Shown here: in pieces, positions 1 through 8,308 of the stretch
Numbering within the stretch: the stretch's first letter is position 1
How the letters are laid out: every line of letters starts with the position of its first letter
Source: Gloeomargarita sp. SKYB120
GTDB taxonomy: Bacteria; Cyanobacteriota; Cyanobacteriia; Gloeomargaritales; Gloeomargaritaceae
Reading direction: 5' to 3'
NCBI GenBank assembly: GCA_025062155.1
Contig: JANXAM010000004.1
Coordinates: forward strand, 5,160 to 69,159
DNA length: 64,000 bases
The notes under the pieces: model-generated
What the model was told of the DNA's origin: nothing
Seen by the model: the letters and a program-made list of their open reading frames with translations, nothing else
Databases searched by the model: none
Program-made: the position numbers and the translations under genes

Positions 1-2126
1 GTCACCCCCTGGGCATAGGCCGCCAACACCGCCGCCAGCACATTGGCAATCATAAACGGCACCCGCCCACCCAAGGTCAAAGGCACGTCCGCCGCCCGCA
101 GAATTCGCAGCGTCCATTCCCCCTGGTAAAGCCACAACTCGCCCTGGTCATAGACCGCCGCCAAACCTCCCCGTCGCCGGTGGGCTTGAATGCGGGGATG
201 GTCCGCCTGGAGCGAAAAGTAGGCCACTCGACCCTTGACCCGCTCGGCCATCGCCGCCACCCGCTCGTCCTCGGCGTTCAATACCGCTACACCGCCCGGG
301 CGCACTACCTCCGCCACCACGCTTTTGACCTTGGCCATGTCGTCCAGGGTGTCAATGTCGTAGCTCCCCAGGTGGTCCGCCGCCACGTTCAACACCACGC
401 CGACATCGCACTCGCGAAACGCCAGGCCTGAGCGCAAAATCCCGCCCCGCGCGCACTCCAGCACCGCAATCTCCACCAGCGGGTCGTTGAGAATCAAGCG
501 AGCGCTCTGGGGTCCCGTGTTGTCCCCTGGCTCCACCAGGTAATCCCCCACATACGTCCCATCGGTGGTGGTAAATCCCACGACCTTTCCCGTCTGTTTG
601 AACAAGTGAGCTGTCAGGCGTGTCGTGGTCGTTTTGCCGTTGGTACCGGTGATGGCAATGATGGGAATGCGACAGGGACGCCCCGGCGGAAAGAGCGCAT
701 CCACCACTGGCGCCGCCACATTGCGGGCGAGTCCTTCGCTCGGGCGGTAGTGCATCCGAAACCCCGGCGCGGCGTTGACTTCTACCACCACTCCGTCTGT
801 CTGGCGCAGGGGCCGGGTAATGTCGGTCGTCACCACGTCAATCCCAGCGATATCGAGTCCGACTGCTGCCGCTGCCCGCACCGCCAGCCAGGCATTTTCC
901 GGGTGAATGTCATCCGTCCGGTCCACCGCCGTACCCCCGGTGCTGAGATTGGCCGTGCGTTTCAAATAGGCGATTTCCCCCGGCGCTAATACCGTCTGGG
1001 CGTGGTATCCCTGCTGGGCCAGAATTTGCTCAGTGGTCTCATCCCAGTTGATGCGCGTTAAGACATTGTCATGGCCTTCTCCCCGCCGCGGGTCGCGATT
1101 GACCTGAGCCACCAACTCACGAATGGTATGCACCCCGTCTCCGACCACGTGGGCCGGCACCCGTTGCGCCACCGCCACCACCTGGCCGTTAATCACCAAA
1201 ATGCGATGGTCGTGGCCCTGGTGAAAGCGCTCGACGATCACCCGTCCCGCCCGCGACTCCGCCATGGCCAGGTCGTAGGCTGCCAGCGCCTCCTCAAAGG
1301 TGCGAATGTCCAGGGTGATCCCCCGCCCGTGATTGCCGTCTAAGGGTTTGAGCACCACCGGATACCCACCGACTTCGTGAATGGCATCCGCCAGCTCCCG
1401 CTCGCGCCGGATCACGGTTCCCTTGGGTACGGGGATCCCCGCCTCCTGGAGCATTTGCTTGGTGCCTTCTTTGTCACCGGCCAGCTCCACCCCGAGAATG
1501 CTGGTGCAGTCCGTCTGGGTGGCCTGAATCCGCCGCTGGTAGCAGCCGTAACCGAATTGAATAATCCCCCGCGCCCGCTCTTGCCAGGGAATCCCTCGCG
1601 CTTCACACTCTCGCACAATCGCTTCGGTACTCGGTCCCAGCGCTGCTTCCGCCCGGATTTGTCGCAGTTCCCCCACATCTTCAATCAGCTCTTCTAGGGG
1701 GTAGTCCTGCTCCTGGGCCAGGGTATGCACAATCCGCACCGCTGCTCGACCCGCAACCCGTCCCGCCGCTGGGTGTTCGTACTCAAACACCACCTGGGCT
1801 ACCCCCGGCGTGCTCGTCCAGCGGGTGCGACTAAAGCTCACATTCATCCCGGCAATGTACTGCAGCTCCAGGGCCGTATGTTCCACCACGTGGGCTAAGG
1901 ATGTGCCGTGCTGCACCTCTTGCAAAAAACCACCCCAGCGATGGGCCACGCAGTAGTGTTCCGCCAGCCCAGGGAGCAAGCGCGTCAACCGCTCATAAAA
2001 CCCGGGAATGTCCGTCGTGCGCACCTCCGCCCACCGGCCCAGGTCCAACCGCAACACGATGAGTTGGGTGCGTTCAATGCTCCAGTAGTTAGGGCCGTTC
2101 AACGTCAGGATGCGCAGGATGTCCAC
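1..2126 (-). CDS. cphA: Cyanophycin synthetase (partial, C-terminus beyond window)
   Basis: Polymerises Asp and Arg into the nitrogen reserve cyanophycin, using ATP. About 708 codons are visible; the family is roughly 870-900 residues, so the last part lies outside the window. Visible: the N-terminal CphA-type domain opening DILRILTLNGPNYWS, a central ATP-grasp domain (GYPVVLKPLDGNHGRG; EVNAAPGFRMHY), and a Mur-ligase-like domain with the P-loop GTNGKTTTT near residue 490-500, followed by a conserved DHLG motif. The start is GTG at 2126, preceded by the good ribosome-binding site GAGGAAAG inside the stop region of cphB. The gap to cphB is only 10 nt, so the two are co-transcribed. No frameshift seen. 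The identification is firm; the missing end cannot be judged. Confidence 0.96.
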   Translation of the reverse strand, partial: MDILRILTLNGPNYWSIERTQLIVLRLDLGRWAEVRTTDIPGFYERLTRLLPGLAEHYCVAHRWGGFLQEVQHGTSLAHVVEHTALELQYIAGMNVSFSRTRWTSTPGVAQVVFEYEHPAAGRVAGRAAVRIVHTLAQEQDYPLEELIEDVGELRQIRAEAALGPSTEAIVRECEARGIPWQERARGIIQFGYGCYQRRIQATQTDCTSILGVELAGDKEGTKQMLQEAGIPVPKGTVIRRERELADAIHEVGGYPVVLKPLDGNHGRGITLDIRTFEEALAAYDLAMAESRAGRVIVERFHQGHDHRILVINGQVVAVAQRVPAHVVGDGVHTIRELVAQVNRDPRRGEGHDNVLTRINWDETTEQILAQQGYHAQTVLAPGEIAYLKRTANLSTGGTAVDRTDDIHPENAWLAVRAAAAVGLDIAGIDVVTTDITRPLRQTDGVVVEVNAAPGFRMHYRPSEGLARNVAAPVVDALFPPGRPCRIPIIAITGTNGKTTTTRLTAHLFKQTGKVVGFTTTDGTYVGDYLVEPGDNTGPQSARLILNDPLVEIAVLECARGGILRSGLAFRECDVGVVLNVAADHLGSYDIDTLDDMAKVKSVVAEVVRPGGVAVLNAEDERVAAMAERVKGRVAYFSLQADHPRIQAHRRRGGLAAVYDQGELWLYQGEWTLRILRAADVPLTLGGRVPFMIANVLAAVLAAYAQGV

Positions 2127-2136
2127 GGCTCTTTCC

Positions 2137-2958
2137 TCACACGGGACAGTGCTGGTAAACGGGGGGTAACACCTTGCGCCGCTGGTAGTCGAACCGGTCG
2201 CCCCGCCGCAACAGATGCACCCGCAAGTTGTGAATGCTCACCGGCGTCCGGCTGTGGGGATAGGGTTCACAAAACGACGACGCCTCGCCCGCATCCAGAA
2301 TCATCACCGTCCCACGTCCGACCACCAGCAATTCACCCGACGGTTCAAACACAGCGCACGTGTCCTCGTCCACACCCACGCCTAGACATTCGGGGTGCAT
2401 CACGACCGCACTGAACAGTCGCGCCACCCGGTTGCGGTTGTGGAAATGCTGGTCCACGATCACGTCCGGTAAAAAGCCCAGTCCGTTGGCCATGTTGACC
2501 AGCGCCGGATGGGGCGATTCGCCGTTGCCGCCACCGGCAATCATGTGGTAACCCATGGCCGCTGCTCCTGCACTGGTACCTGCCAGCGTTAAACGCCCCC
2601 GCTCCCGATAATAATGTAACGCCTCTAGCAATGCCGAATCCGCCAGCAGCGTCGCCAAGCGCAACTGGTCGCCTCCGGTTAAGAAAATGCCCGTGAAATC
2701 CTGCAAGCGTTCATGCCAGCGGGGGTCTTCGCTCTGTTCCCGCTCCCGCACATCCAGCACCTGCACCCAGCGAGACCCCATGTTTTCAAACAAGCGCTGG
2801 TACAAACTACCGATGACCGCCGGTTCCCCCGAAGCTGAAGGGATAATTCCAATCCGTGCGTGGTATCCCCCTGCGCGCTTCCAGAACGTTTGGAGAATTT
2901 CCAATTGATTTACCTTGTCCTCTGCACCACCAATGACCAACGTCGGGGCTTGATCCAT
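2137..2958 (-). CDS. cphB: Cyanophycinase
   Basis: Serine-type exopeptidase (family S51) that cuts cyanophycin into beta-Asp-Arg dipeptides. At 273 residues it has the normal cytosolic CphB length and no signal peptide. The nucleophile motif GTSAGA is at residues 127-132 (Ser129), and a conserved DQHF stretch around 169-172 carries the expected active-site His. It opens with the family-like start VIGGAEDK. It lies 10 nt upstream of cphA and 54 nt downstream of a VanX-like dipeptidase gene on the same strand, so synthesis and breakdown enzymes share an operon with cphB first. Confidence 0.96.
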   Translation of the reverse strand: MDQAPTLVIGGAEDKVNQLEILQTFWKRAGGYHARIGIIPSASGEPAVIGSLYQRLFENMGSRWVQVLDVREREQSEDPRWHERLQDFTGIFLTGGDQLRLATLLADSALLEALHYYRERGRLTLAGTSAGAAAMGYHMIAGGGNGESPHPALVNMANGLGFLPDVIVDQHFHNRNRVARLFSAVVMHPECLGVGVDEDTCAVFEPSGELLVVGRGTVMILDAGEASSFCEPYPHSRTPVSIHNLRVHLLRRGDRFDYQRRKVLPPVYQHCPV

Positions 2959-3012
2959 CGTGTTGTCGCTTGCTTACCGAAACTTAATCTTCAGTTAATC
3001 ATAGCGGTTCCC

Positions 3013-3693
3013 CTAAATGGTGTTCCAGGATGCAATTTCTTCATCGACACGCCCGTAGCAAGCCATGCCAACGCCGCTCAACCAGGCCCACAGTTGGTCG
3101 CCCCAGGAAAAGTGCCACCACTCCTCGGGATGTCGCACAAACCCCGCCTGCGTCATCACCTGCTGCAACAACCGGCGGTGGCGCCCGTACAGACTGTCCG
3201 GCGGGTAGTAATCCGGGTGCGAACGGGGCGACAGTTCATCAATGGGTGACCCCATCGCCACCGGCTGGCCCTGCCCATCAAGCAACGTCACATCCACAGC
3301 GGCACCAGTGCTATGGGGGGGTGGCGTCAACGGGTCCTCGCTAGGCACGGCCCATACCTGGTACACCTGCGCCCATAACTTGGCGGCGGGTTGGTCGGGA
3401 TATTGGCGGGCCAATTGCGCGTAGGTATAGTCCACCATAAACGCCTGCACCCGGTTAGGCCGGTAGCCATCGTAGATTTGCAAGCGCCAGCCCGGTTGAA
3501 GTGTTTGTAAATAGTCTTGCGCTTGTAATAATTTCTCCACCACGCGCCGGCGCAACCAAAAAGGCGATACCGCACCGTAGGGCGCTCCCAGGACAACGTA
3601 GGGATGGGGGTGAATGAGAGCCAGGCGTTCGGCGGGAATGGGAACCAGGGGTTCACCGCACTCTTGAATTGGCAAGTAACGATAGGGTTTCAC
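3013..3693 (-). CDS. D-alanyl-D-alanine dipeptidase family protein (M15D, VanX-like)
   Basis: Zinc peptidase of the VanX/DdpX family, 226 residues. The metal and catalytic residues are present: His127 and Asp134 in HSTGAAVDVTL, Glu191 and His194 in EEWWHFS; the family's YDGYRP motif is at 74-79. There is no clear signal peptide, so it probably acts in the cytoplasm on dipeptides. The start is GTG, sharing the 4-base GTGA overlap with the stop of the upstream esterase gene, which indicates translational coupling. In non-resistant bacteria VanX homologues usually recycle cell-wall D-Ala-D-Ala. Its place just ahead of cphB makes another dipeptide substrate conceivable, but that is inference from position only. 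Confidence 0.85.
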   Translation of the reverse strand: MKPYRYLPIQECGEPLVPIPAERLALIHPHPYVVLGAPYGAVSPFWLRRRVVEKLLQAQDYLQTLQPGWRLQIYDGYRPNRVQAFMVDYTYAQLARQYPDQPAAKLWAQVYQVWAVPSEDPLTPPPHSTGAAVDVTLLDGQGQPVAMGSPIDELSPRSHPDYYPPDSLYGRHRRLLQQVMTQAGFVRHPEEWWHFSWGDQLWAWLSGVGMACYGRVDEEIASWNTI

Positions 3694-4325
3694 AGCCCGA
3701 GAAACGTCACCATCTGTTGCCAGATCAGGTCCAGGCTCCGGTGCAAGGTGTGGTCGTCGTCCACCGGCACTAACGTCACCCAGGCGCGGGTACGGGCGTA
3801 ATCTTCGCTCACTGCCAAGGGCACCACGTCATCCTGGCGGCCATGCACGATCAGCGTGGGCACCGGGCGTTGCAATTGGCTTTCATCATACATCTGCAAA
3901 TCTGGCAAAAACCCGTAGTGCAACGGCAATTCTTTACCTTCGCCGTAGTGATAAACGGGGAGCGTCCCCTGGGTGCGCCATTGCTCCAACTGCTCGGGCG
4001 TCAATCGCTGGAGCCAGTACTCCGCCATGCGAAACGCCGGCGCCAGTAACACCAAATGACTCACCTGCGGGTGTTGTTCCGCCACAAAGACCGCCGTTAG
4101 CCCCCCAAAGCTAGAACCAATCAGTACCGTGGGTTCCGGGGTTAATACCTCCGCAACTCGCTGAATTTGGCGCGTCAGAGTCAGGTGGGTAAAATCCCCC
4201 TGGTTCAAATCGGGCACGGCAATCGGGATGCCGACCTGGGCCAGTTGTTTTTGCAGATACTGAGCTTTCCCGGAGCGAGGACTTGACCCAAAGCCGTGGA
4301 TGTAGATAGCGCGGCTCGGTTTCAT
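3690..4325 (-). CDS. YqiA-type alpha/beta-hydrolase (esterase)
   Basis: Small alpha/beta-fold hydrolase of 211 residues, resembling the YqiA/UPF0227 esterases. It begins with the strand-loop IYIHGFGSSP (oxyanion-hole region), then the nucleophile elbow GSSFGG with Ser72, an acid in GRQDD (Asp165/166) and a C-terminal His192, giving a complete catalytic triad. Substrate unknown. The ATG overlaps the upstream acetyltransferase stop by 4 nt (ATGA) and its own stop overlaps the next gene's GTG, so it is the middle of a tightly coupled trio. Confidence 0.8.
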   Translation of the reverse strand: MKPSRAIYIHGFGSSPRSGKAQYLQKQLAQVGIPIAVPDLNQGDFTHLTLTRQIQRVAEVLTPEPTVLIGSSFGGLTAVFVAEQHPQVSHLVLLAPAFRMAEYWLQRLTPEQLEQWRTQGTLPVYHYGEGKELPLHYGFLPDLQMYDESQLQRPVPTLIVHGRQDDVVPLAVSEDYARTRAWVTLVPVDDDHTLHRSLDLIWQQMVTFLGL

Positions 4326-4819
4326 GGTGCAGGCACCGTTTCCACCAGGCGTTCGAGAGTCGGTAATGTTACCGTCGGCTGGCGTTGGTACCGCACCATG
4401 GTCGTCGTCAAATTTTCCTCAAACCCTAGCCGTTCATAGAACCCCTGTTGGCTGCTGGTCATCAGATACACCCGTTCCACCGACCGGATACTCGGGTGGG
4501 CCAACAGCGTTTCCACCAATTGACGACCCAAACCCCGGCCCCGGTACTCCGGATGAATCACCACATCCCACAACACCGCCCGGTACACCCAGTCCGATGT
4601 CGCCCGCCCAAACCCGATGAGCCGTTCCCCATCCCAAACCGTCACCACCGGTTCGCTATGGTCCACCGCCGTCTGCAAGTCCTCCAGCGTTCGGTTCACC
4701 GCCCAAAACGCCCCGATATTCAGCAGATGTTGCAGTTGCACCAGGTCCACCTTTTGCCGGTCGGTGCTCACAGTAATGGTCATTGTTGGATCAATCCAGG
4801 GACCAACCTGTATGAGCAT
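4322..4819 (-). CDS. GNAT-family N-acetyltransferase
   Basis: A GCN5-related acetyltransferase, up to 165 residues. The acetyl-CoA-binding segment is seen as DVVIHPEYRGRGLGRQLVE (the R/Q-x-x-G-x-G/A motif), followed by YLMTSSQQGFYERLGF, the usual C-terminal pattern. Acceptor substrate unknown. Translation may start at the first ATG (4819) or, more like related proteins, at a second ATG at 4783 (MTITVSTDR); neither has a strong ribosome-binding site. It heads the coupled run acetyltransferase - esterase - VanX-like - cphB - cphA. Confidence 0.82.
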   Translation of the reverse strand: MLIQVGPWIDPTMTITVSTDRQKVDLVQLQHLLNIGAFWAVNRTLEDLQTAVDHSEPVVTVWDGERLIGFGRATSDWVYRAVLWDVVIHPEYRGRGLGRQLVETLLAHPSIRSVERVYLMTSSQQGFYERLGFEENLTTTMVRYQRQPTVTLPTLERLVETVPAP

Positions 4820-4905
4820 AGCAAAAATTGCGGTCTTCTCACTCCGTTGGCGAGCGGCGACTGGTTATAGCTTGATACTTTTTGACCCCAACATTTAGAT
4901 TCATT

Positions 4906-6450
4906 TCAACTTTCGCCCTGGGGCAGCATGAACGGGGGAATCTCTAGCGTGGGGTCCAGCAGCAATGCCCGGCGAATATCCCCGATGGCTCCCCGTTTAT
5001 CCCGCAGTTGGTAGCGCAGCAAGCCGCGCCGGTAATAGGCCGGGGCAAAGTTGGGGTCTAAGCGCAATGCTTGGTTGTAGTCAGCAATGGCTCCCTGCCA
5101 GTCCCCTTTTTCCGCCTTGGTGTTGCCCACCGCATAAAAATCCGCCGCATCCTGGTGCGTGGGGTTCAACGCCGTGCCGTGGATGTAGGCAAAATTGGGG
5201 TTCAGTCGCAGCGCCTGGTTATAGTCCTGCACTGCTTCCCCATACTGGCCCATCCGTCGCCGCGCAATACTGCGGTTGTAGTAGGCATCGGCCAAATTCG
5301 GTTGTAGCTCAATCGCCCGTGTGTAGTCAGCAATCGCGCCTTCCCGGTCGCCCAGCCGGTAGCGCGTCAATCCCCGCTGGTAGTAGATGTCAGCCCGTTG
5401 GGGCAACAGTTGCAACGCCTGCTGGTAATCCTCCAACGCGCCCCGGTTATCGCCCTGTTCAAACCGCAGCCACCCCCGCCGGAAGTACGCCTCGCCGCAC
5501 TGGGGGTCCATCCGCAGCGCTTGGTTGAGTTGGGTCAATGCCTCCTGGTACTGTCCGTCGCGAATGCACGCCAGCGCCTTTTGGACGTACTGGGCCGCAA
5601 CGGTCGCCACTTGGGGACGCAGGGGAGCAGTCGGTCGGGGTTCAGGTTGCACCCGGTTGAAGTCTTCCATTGCTCCCCGCCGGTCGCCCACCATGGCGCG
5701 CGCTTCCCCCCGGTGGTAGTACACCTGCGTCAAACGCGGGTCCAGCAGCAAAGCCCGGTCATAGTCGGCAATCGCTCCCAGCAAATCCCCTACAGCTTGG
5801 CGCGCCAACCCTCGCCGGAAGTACGCCTCAGCAAAATCCGGTTTCACCCGCAAGCACTGGTTGTAAGCTTCAATGGCCGCCGTCCAGTTTTTTAGCTCGG
5901 CTTGGGCCAACCCCTGCTGATAGAACCGCTGGGCGCTATTGTGGGCTACCGCTTGGGCGGTCCCGTGGATGTGCGTGTAATTGGGGTTTAGTTTGAGCGC
6001 CTGGGTATGGTCCGCCACTGCGCCCTGGTAATCCCCTTCCCGGCGTCGCGCGATACTGCGGTTGTAATAGGCATCGGCAAAATTCGGTTGCAGTTCAATT
6101 GCCCGCGTGTAGTCCGCAATCGCTCCTCGGCGGTCCCCCAAGCGGTAACGGCTCAAACCGCGGTGGTAATAGATGATGGCTTTGTGGGGTTCGTACTGAA
6201 GCGCCTGGTTAAAATCAGCAATCGCCCCCTGGTAGTCATGGGTGTGAAACCGCACCAAACCCCGCTGGTAGTAGGCGGCGCTGTAGGCCGGTTGACACTG
6301 TAACGCCTGGTTGAAAAATCGAATCGCCCCTGGGTAATCCCCCGCCTCCACCTTTTTCAATCCCGCATGGTAAAAACTTTCCGCCTGTAATCGCAGGGTC
6401 TCTATGGACTGCTGTTGAGAGCGAGTGAGTCGGGGATCAAGATCGGGCAT
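4906..6450 (-). CDS. TPR-repeat protein with internally duplicated half
   Basis: A 514-residue protein made almost wholly of 34-residue tetratricopeptide repeats (patterns such as AYYNRSIARRREGDYQGA and GDRRGAIADYTRAIELQPN). The starting Met chosen is MPDLDPRL at 6450; a longer reading adds 11 unlikely residues. Two long blocks are near copies: a segment ending in the odd linker IHGTA near residue 161 recurs near residue 423, an offset of 262 residues, so the gene grew by duplicating several repeats at once. No signal peptide or enzyme domain. It is presumably a protein-protein scaffold; its partner is unknown. It is transcribed toward the cyanophycin cluster but separated from it by about 90 nt. 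Confidence 0.88.
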   Translation of the reverse strand: MPDLDPRLTRSQQQSIETLRLQAESFYHAGLKKVEAGDYPGAIRFFNQALQCQPAYSAAYYQRGLVRFHTHDYQGAIADFNQALQYEPHKAIIYYHRGLSRYRLGDRRGAIADYTRAIELQPNFADAYYNRSIARRREGDYQGAVADHTQALKLNPNYTHIHGTAQAVAHNSAQRFYQQGLAQAELKNWTAAIEAYNQCLRVKPDFAEAYFRRGLARQAVGDLLGAIADYDRALLLDPRLTQVYYHRGEARAMVGDRRGAMEDFNRVQPEPRPTAPLRPQVATVAAQYVQKALACIRDGQYQEALTQLNQALRMDPQCGEAYFRRGWLRFEQGDNRGALEDYQQALQLLPQRADIYYQRGLTRYRLGDREGAIADYTRAIELQPNLADAYYNRSIARRRMGQYGEAVQDYNQALRLNPNFAYIHGTALNPTHQDAADFYAVGNTKAEKGDWQGAIADYNQALRLDPNFAPAYYRRGLLRYQLRDKRGAIGDIRRALLLDPTLEIPPFMLPQGES

Positions 6451-6483
6451 AATTGAATGACCTGAGCAGGAGCATAATTCCAT

Positions 6484-6770
6484 CCTTATGGTTAGGTATA
6501 AGGTTTGCGAGTGATAGCAATCACACTGAGACCCTTTTTTGGCAAAATTGGGTGTTTTTGCGTAGAAAATGGCTTAGCTTATGTCAATACCAGTAAAACT
6601 ACCGAAATTTGTCATTACGAACCAAGAAAACTTTGTGCATTGTCAGCACAACTGACATGCTACTGCCCTAGAAGAGTCCCGAACGGGTCGCCAATTCGCG
6701 GTCGCAGGGGAGGTACCCCCGTCTCTGGTTTTAGGTGATCTCTGGATGCTCAGCAGGTGCTTTTCTGGCA
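6484..6770. other. Intergenic stretch with weak MITE-like remnant
   Basis: No credible gene. Around 6690-6745 the complementary strand resembles the middle of the MITE family described below (an AAAACC..AGACGGGG block followed by CCCTGCGACC). It is too diverged to delimit. The 5' part must contain the promoter of the TPR gene, but no convincing -35/-10 pair stands out. Confidence 0.35.
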
Positions 6771-7342
6771 GAAATGGCTGTTCTAGTCAAGCTGTTTAAG
6801 ATTGTCATATAATGGACATGTTGTTAGGGACGAGAGAAATGCCCAGGCCATACAACTACGATTTGCGCAAGAAGGCGGTAGAAGCCATCTTGAATGGTGC
6901 CACTATCATGGAAGTCAGTCAGTTCCTAAACGTCAGCTATCGAACGGTACAAAGATGGCTTAGACAGTGGTCAGAAACGGGAGATGTTCGTCCCAAGGAA
7001 GGCTATCAAAAAGGCCACAGTCATAAGCTGAAAGACCTGGAAGAATTCCAGCAGTTTGTGGATGCCAACCCCGGTCTAACCCAACGGGAGATAGCCGCTC
7101 ACTTCGGTGTGAGCCGCGCTACTATCTGGAAGGCCCTACAAAAGATAGGCTATACCCTCCGAAAAAAACGTACTTCTATCACGAGCAAGACCGCCAAAAG
7201 CGGCAAGCTTATTGCGAGTTAATTGAGCAGATACCGCCAGAGCGGGTGGTCTATATGGACCAATCTGGCGTGGATAATACAGTCGGGCACCGAAAGGAGA
7301 GAGAGTCTACGGGGAGAAACCCGGCGATCGTGGGGAAAAAGT

Positions 7343-7446
7343 TATAGCCGAGCTGCTTCAGTTTGTCAGGGGGATACTAGGAGAACCCAAGGCGGGGCTG
7401 GGCCCTGCGACTCCAAAACATGACAAGCAGAGATGGCTTAGCTATA
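7343..7446 (+). repeat. MITE copy A, inside IS630 transposase
   Basis: A 104-bp element bounded by TATA at both ends. The left end reads TATAGCCGAGCTGCTTCAG followed by TTTGTCAG; the right end reads TGACAAG..GATGGCTTAGCTATA. The outer inverted repeat is TATAGCYRAGC and the inner one GTTTGTCAG / CTGACAA. It carries no coding capacity and lies inside the transposase pseudogene. The core GGCGGGGCTGGGCCCTGCGA is shared with the degenerate copies elsewhere in the window. Confidence 0.85.
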
Positions 7447-7676
7447 GCATCATGGCGGCTTATCAATCGGGGCGTGTGATTGAACCGTTCACTTGGATAG
7501 GCTATGGCGATACTCAGGTAGTCATCAGGTGGTAAAGCGAGAAACTTTTGCCAGCGATAGGTTCTGGGAAAGCTATGCGGCGGTGAGACAGGTCGTGGAA
7601 GCGGCTGGGTGTCGATTGGTTTATTTACCGAGATATTCGCCTGATTTGGATCCGATTGAGCAGGTCGGGTCTTGGC

Positions 7677-7779
7677 TATAGCTAAGCTGCTTTAGTTTGT
7701 CAGAAAGAGGAGAGAAAACCTAAAGGCGGGGCCGTGCTCTGGGACTCAAGGGCTGACAACCATAGATGGCTTGGCTATA
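7677..7779 (+). repeat. MITE copy B, inside IS630 transposase
   Basis: A 103-bp element with TATAGCTAAGC at the left and GCTTGGCTATA at the right, plus the inner inverted repeat GTTTGTCAG / CTGACAAC. By direct comparison it differs from the copy at 54242-54344 at only about five positions, so it moved recently. It interrupts the transposase just after the DPIE motif. Confidence 0.9.
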
Positions 7780-7956
7780 AAGCGGTGGGTCCGCACAGAA
7801 CCTACGTTCTCTGGTAAATGAAGCCGTCTGTCTTATATGTCAACCTTTGTCAGCTTAGATACAGCAGAAAACATTTAAGTTGGTGTGCTTGAGCAGCAAG
7901 CAAGGCAAAAGCGTCAAGGTTTTCAGTTGTTCTCACGCCAAACATTGTGTGCTTAG

Positions 7957-8038
7957 CGCTAGGTCGCAGGGTGCATCCCTGCCCTTAGTTTTTCTCTCAT
8001 CTCTCTAACAAAGTGAAGCGGCTTAGCTATGGCTATAG
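7957..8038 (-). repeat. Degenerate MITE copy (minus orientation)
   Basis: Read on the minus strand from 8038: TATAGCCATAGCTAAGCCGC, then CTTTGTTAGAGAGATGAGAG and an AAACTAAGGGCAGGGATGCA..CCTGCGACC core. This follows the order of the intact copies with many substitutions, and the far terminal repeat is not recognisable. It lies between the transposase remnant and the right end of the IS630 element. Confidence 0.6.
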
Positions 8039-8308
8039 GTTCGCAATTTTTGGTCAATGAAACTATCCGTAGCTGACGTCAAGTTTTGTGATTTTAGCTA
8101 TATAGGTTTCTCTGACTGCTTTGGGAAGGGGCTTCTTGACTTGTCCACATTATTTTCCGCCCAACACCCAGTTGTTATTGCTCGCATAGGTCTCGAAAGC
8201 TTTTTGACCAAGTGCGCCACCTGACCCCGCTTGAACCCATGTGCTACCAGGATTATAGTCAAGCCGTCTTGCTTATCAACCGCACGGCAAGGCCCCATTT
8301 TATCTACC

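Larger units (their letters stand above)
6839..7830 (+). pseudogene. IS630-family transposase, broken
   Basis: The N-terminal HTH region is intact: MPRPYNYDLRKKAVEAIL, a helix-turn-helix with YRTVQRWLRQW, and a second winged part with TQREIAAHFGVSRATIWKAL. Near 7160 the frame slips by one base; the correct continuation KKTYFYHEQDRQKRQAY..VVYMDQSGVD carries the first catalytic Asp and is then cut by the MITE at 7343. After it comes IMAAYQSGRVIEPFTW, a deletion that removes the second catalytic Asp (the DNASFHR block), then YLPRYSPDLDPIEQV with the third acidic residue, again cut by a MITE at 7677. It cannot make active transposase. Start chosen at the ATG giving the family-typical MPRPY. Confidence 0.85.
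6771..8104 (+). mobile_element. Decayed IS630-family element (copy 1) with nested MITEs
   Basis: Holds a broken IS630-type transposase read on the plus strand. The right end at about 8068-8104 contains, on the minus strand, TATATAGCTAAAATCACAAA followed by ACTTGACGTC, which matches the end of the second copy at 54893. The left end near 6771 is only weakly similar to the other copy's left end, so that boundary is approximate. Three MITE-type sequences sit inside it (7343-7446, 7677-7779 and a degenerate one at 7957-8038). IS630/Tc1-type elements insert at TA dinucleotides. Confidence 0.7.

Noticed and set aside
180-2414. Several plus-strand open frames across cphA and cphB
   Set aside because: They are antisense shadows of two clearly recognised genes and are rich in His/Arg/Pro, as expected for GC-rich antisense frames.
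6505-6738. Open frame of 77 codons upstream of the IS630 copy
   Set aside because: Contains a MITE-like remnant on the opposite strand and a composition unlike neighbouring genes; no family resemblance.
8098-8298. Open frame of 66 codons on the minus strand between the IS630 end and pdhB
   Set aside because: It begins inside the IS630 terminal repeat, has no ribosome-binding site and no recognisable protein pattern; most likely relic DNA.
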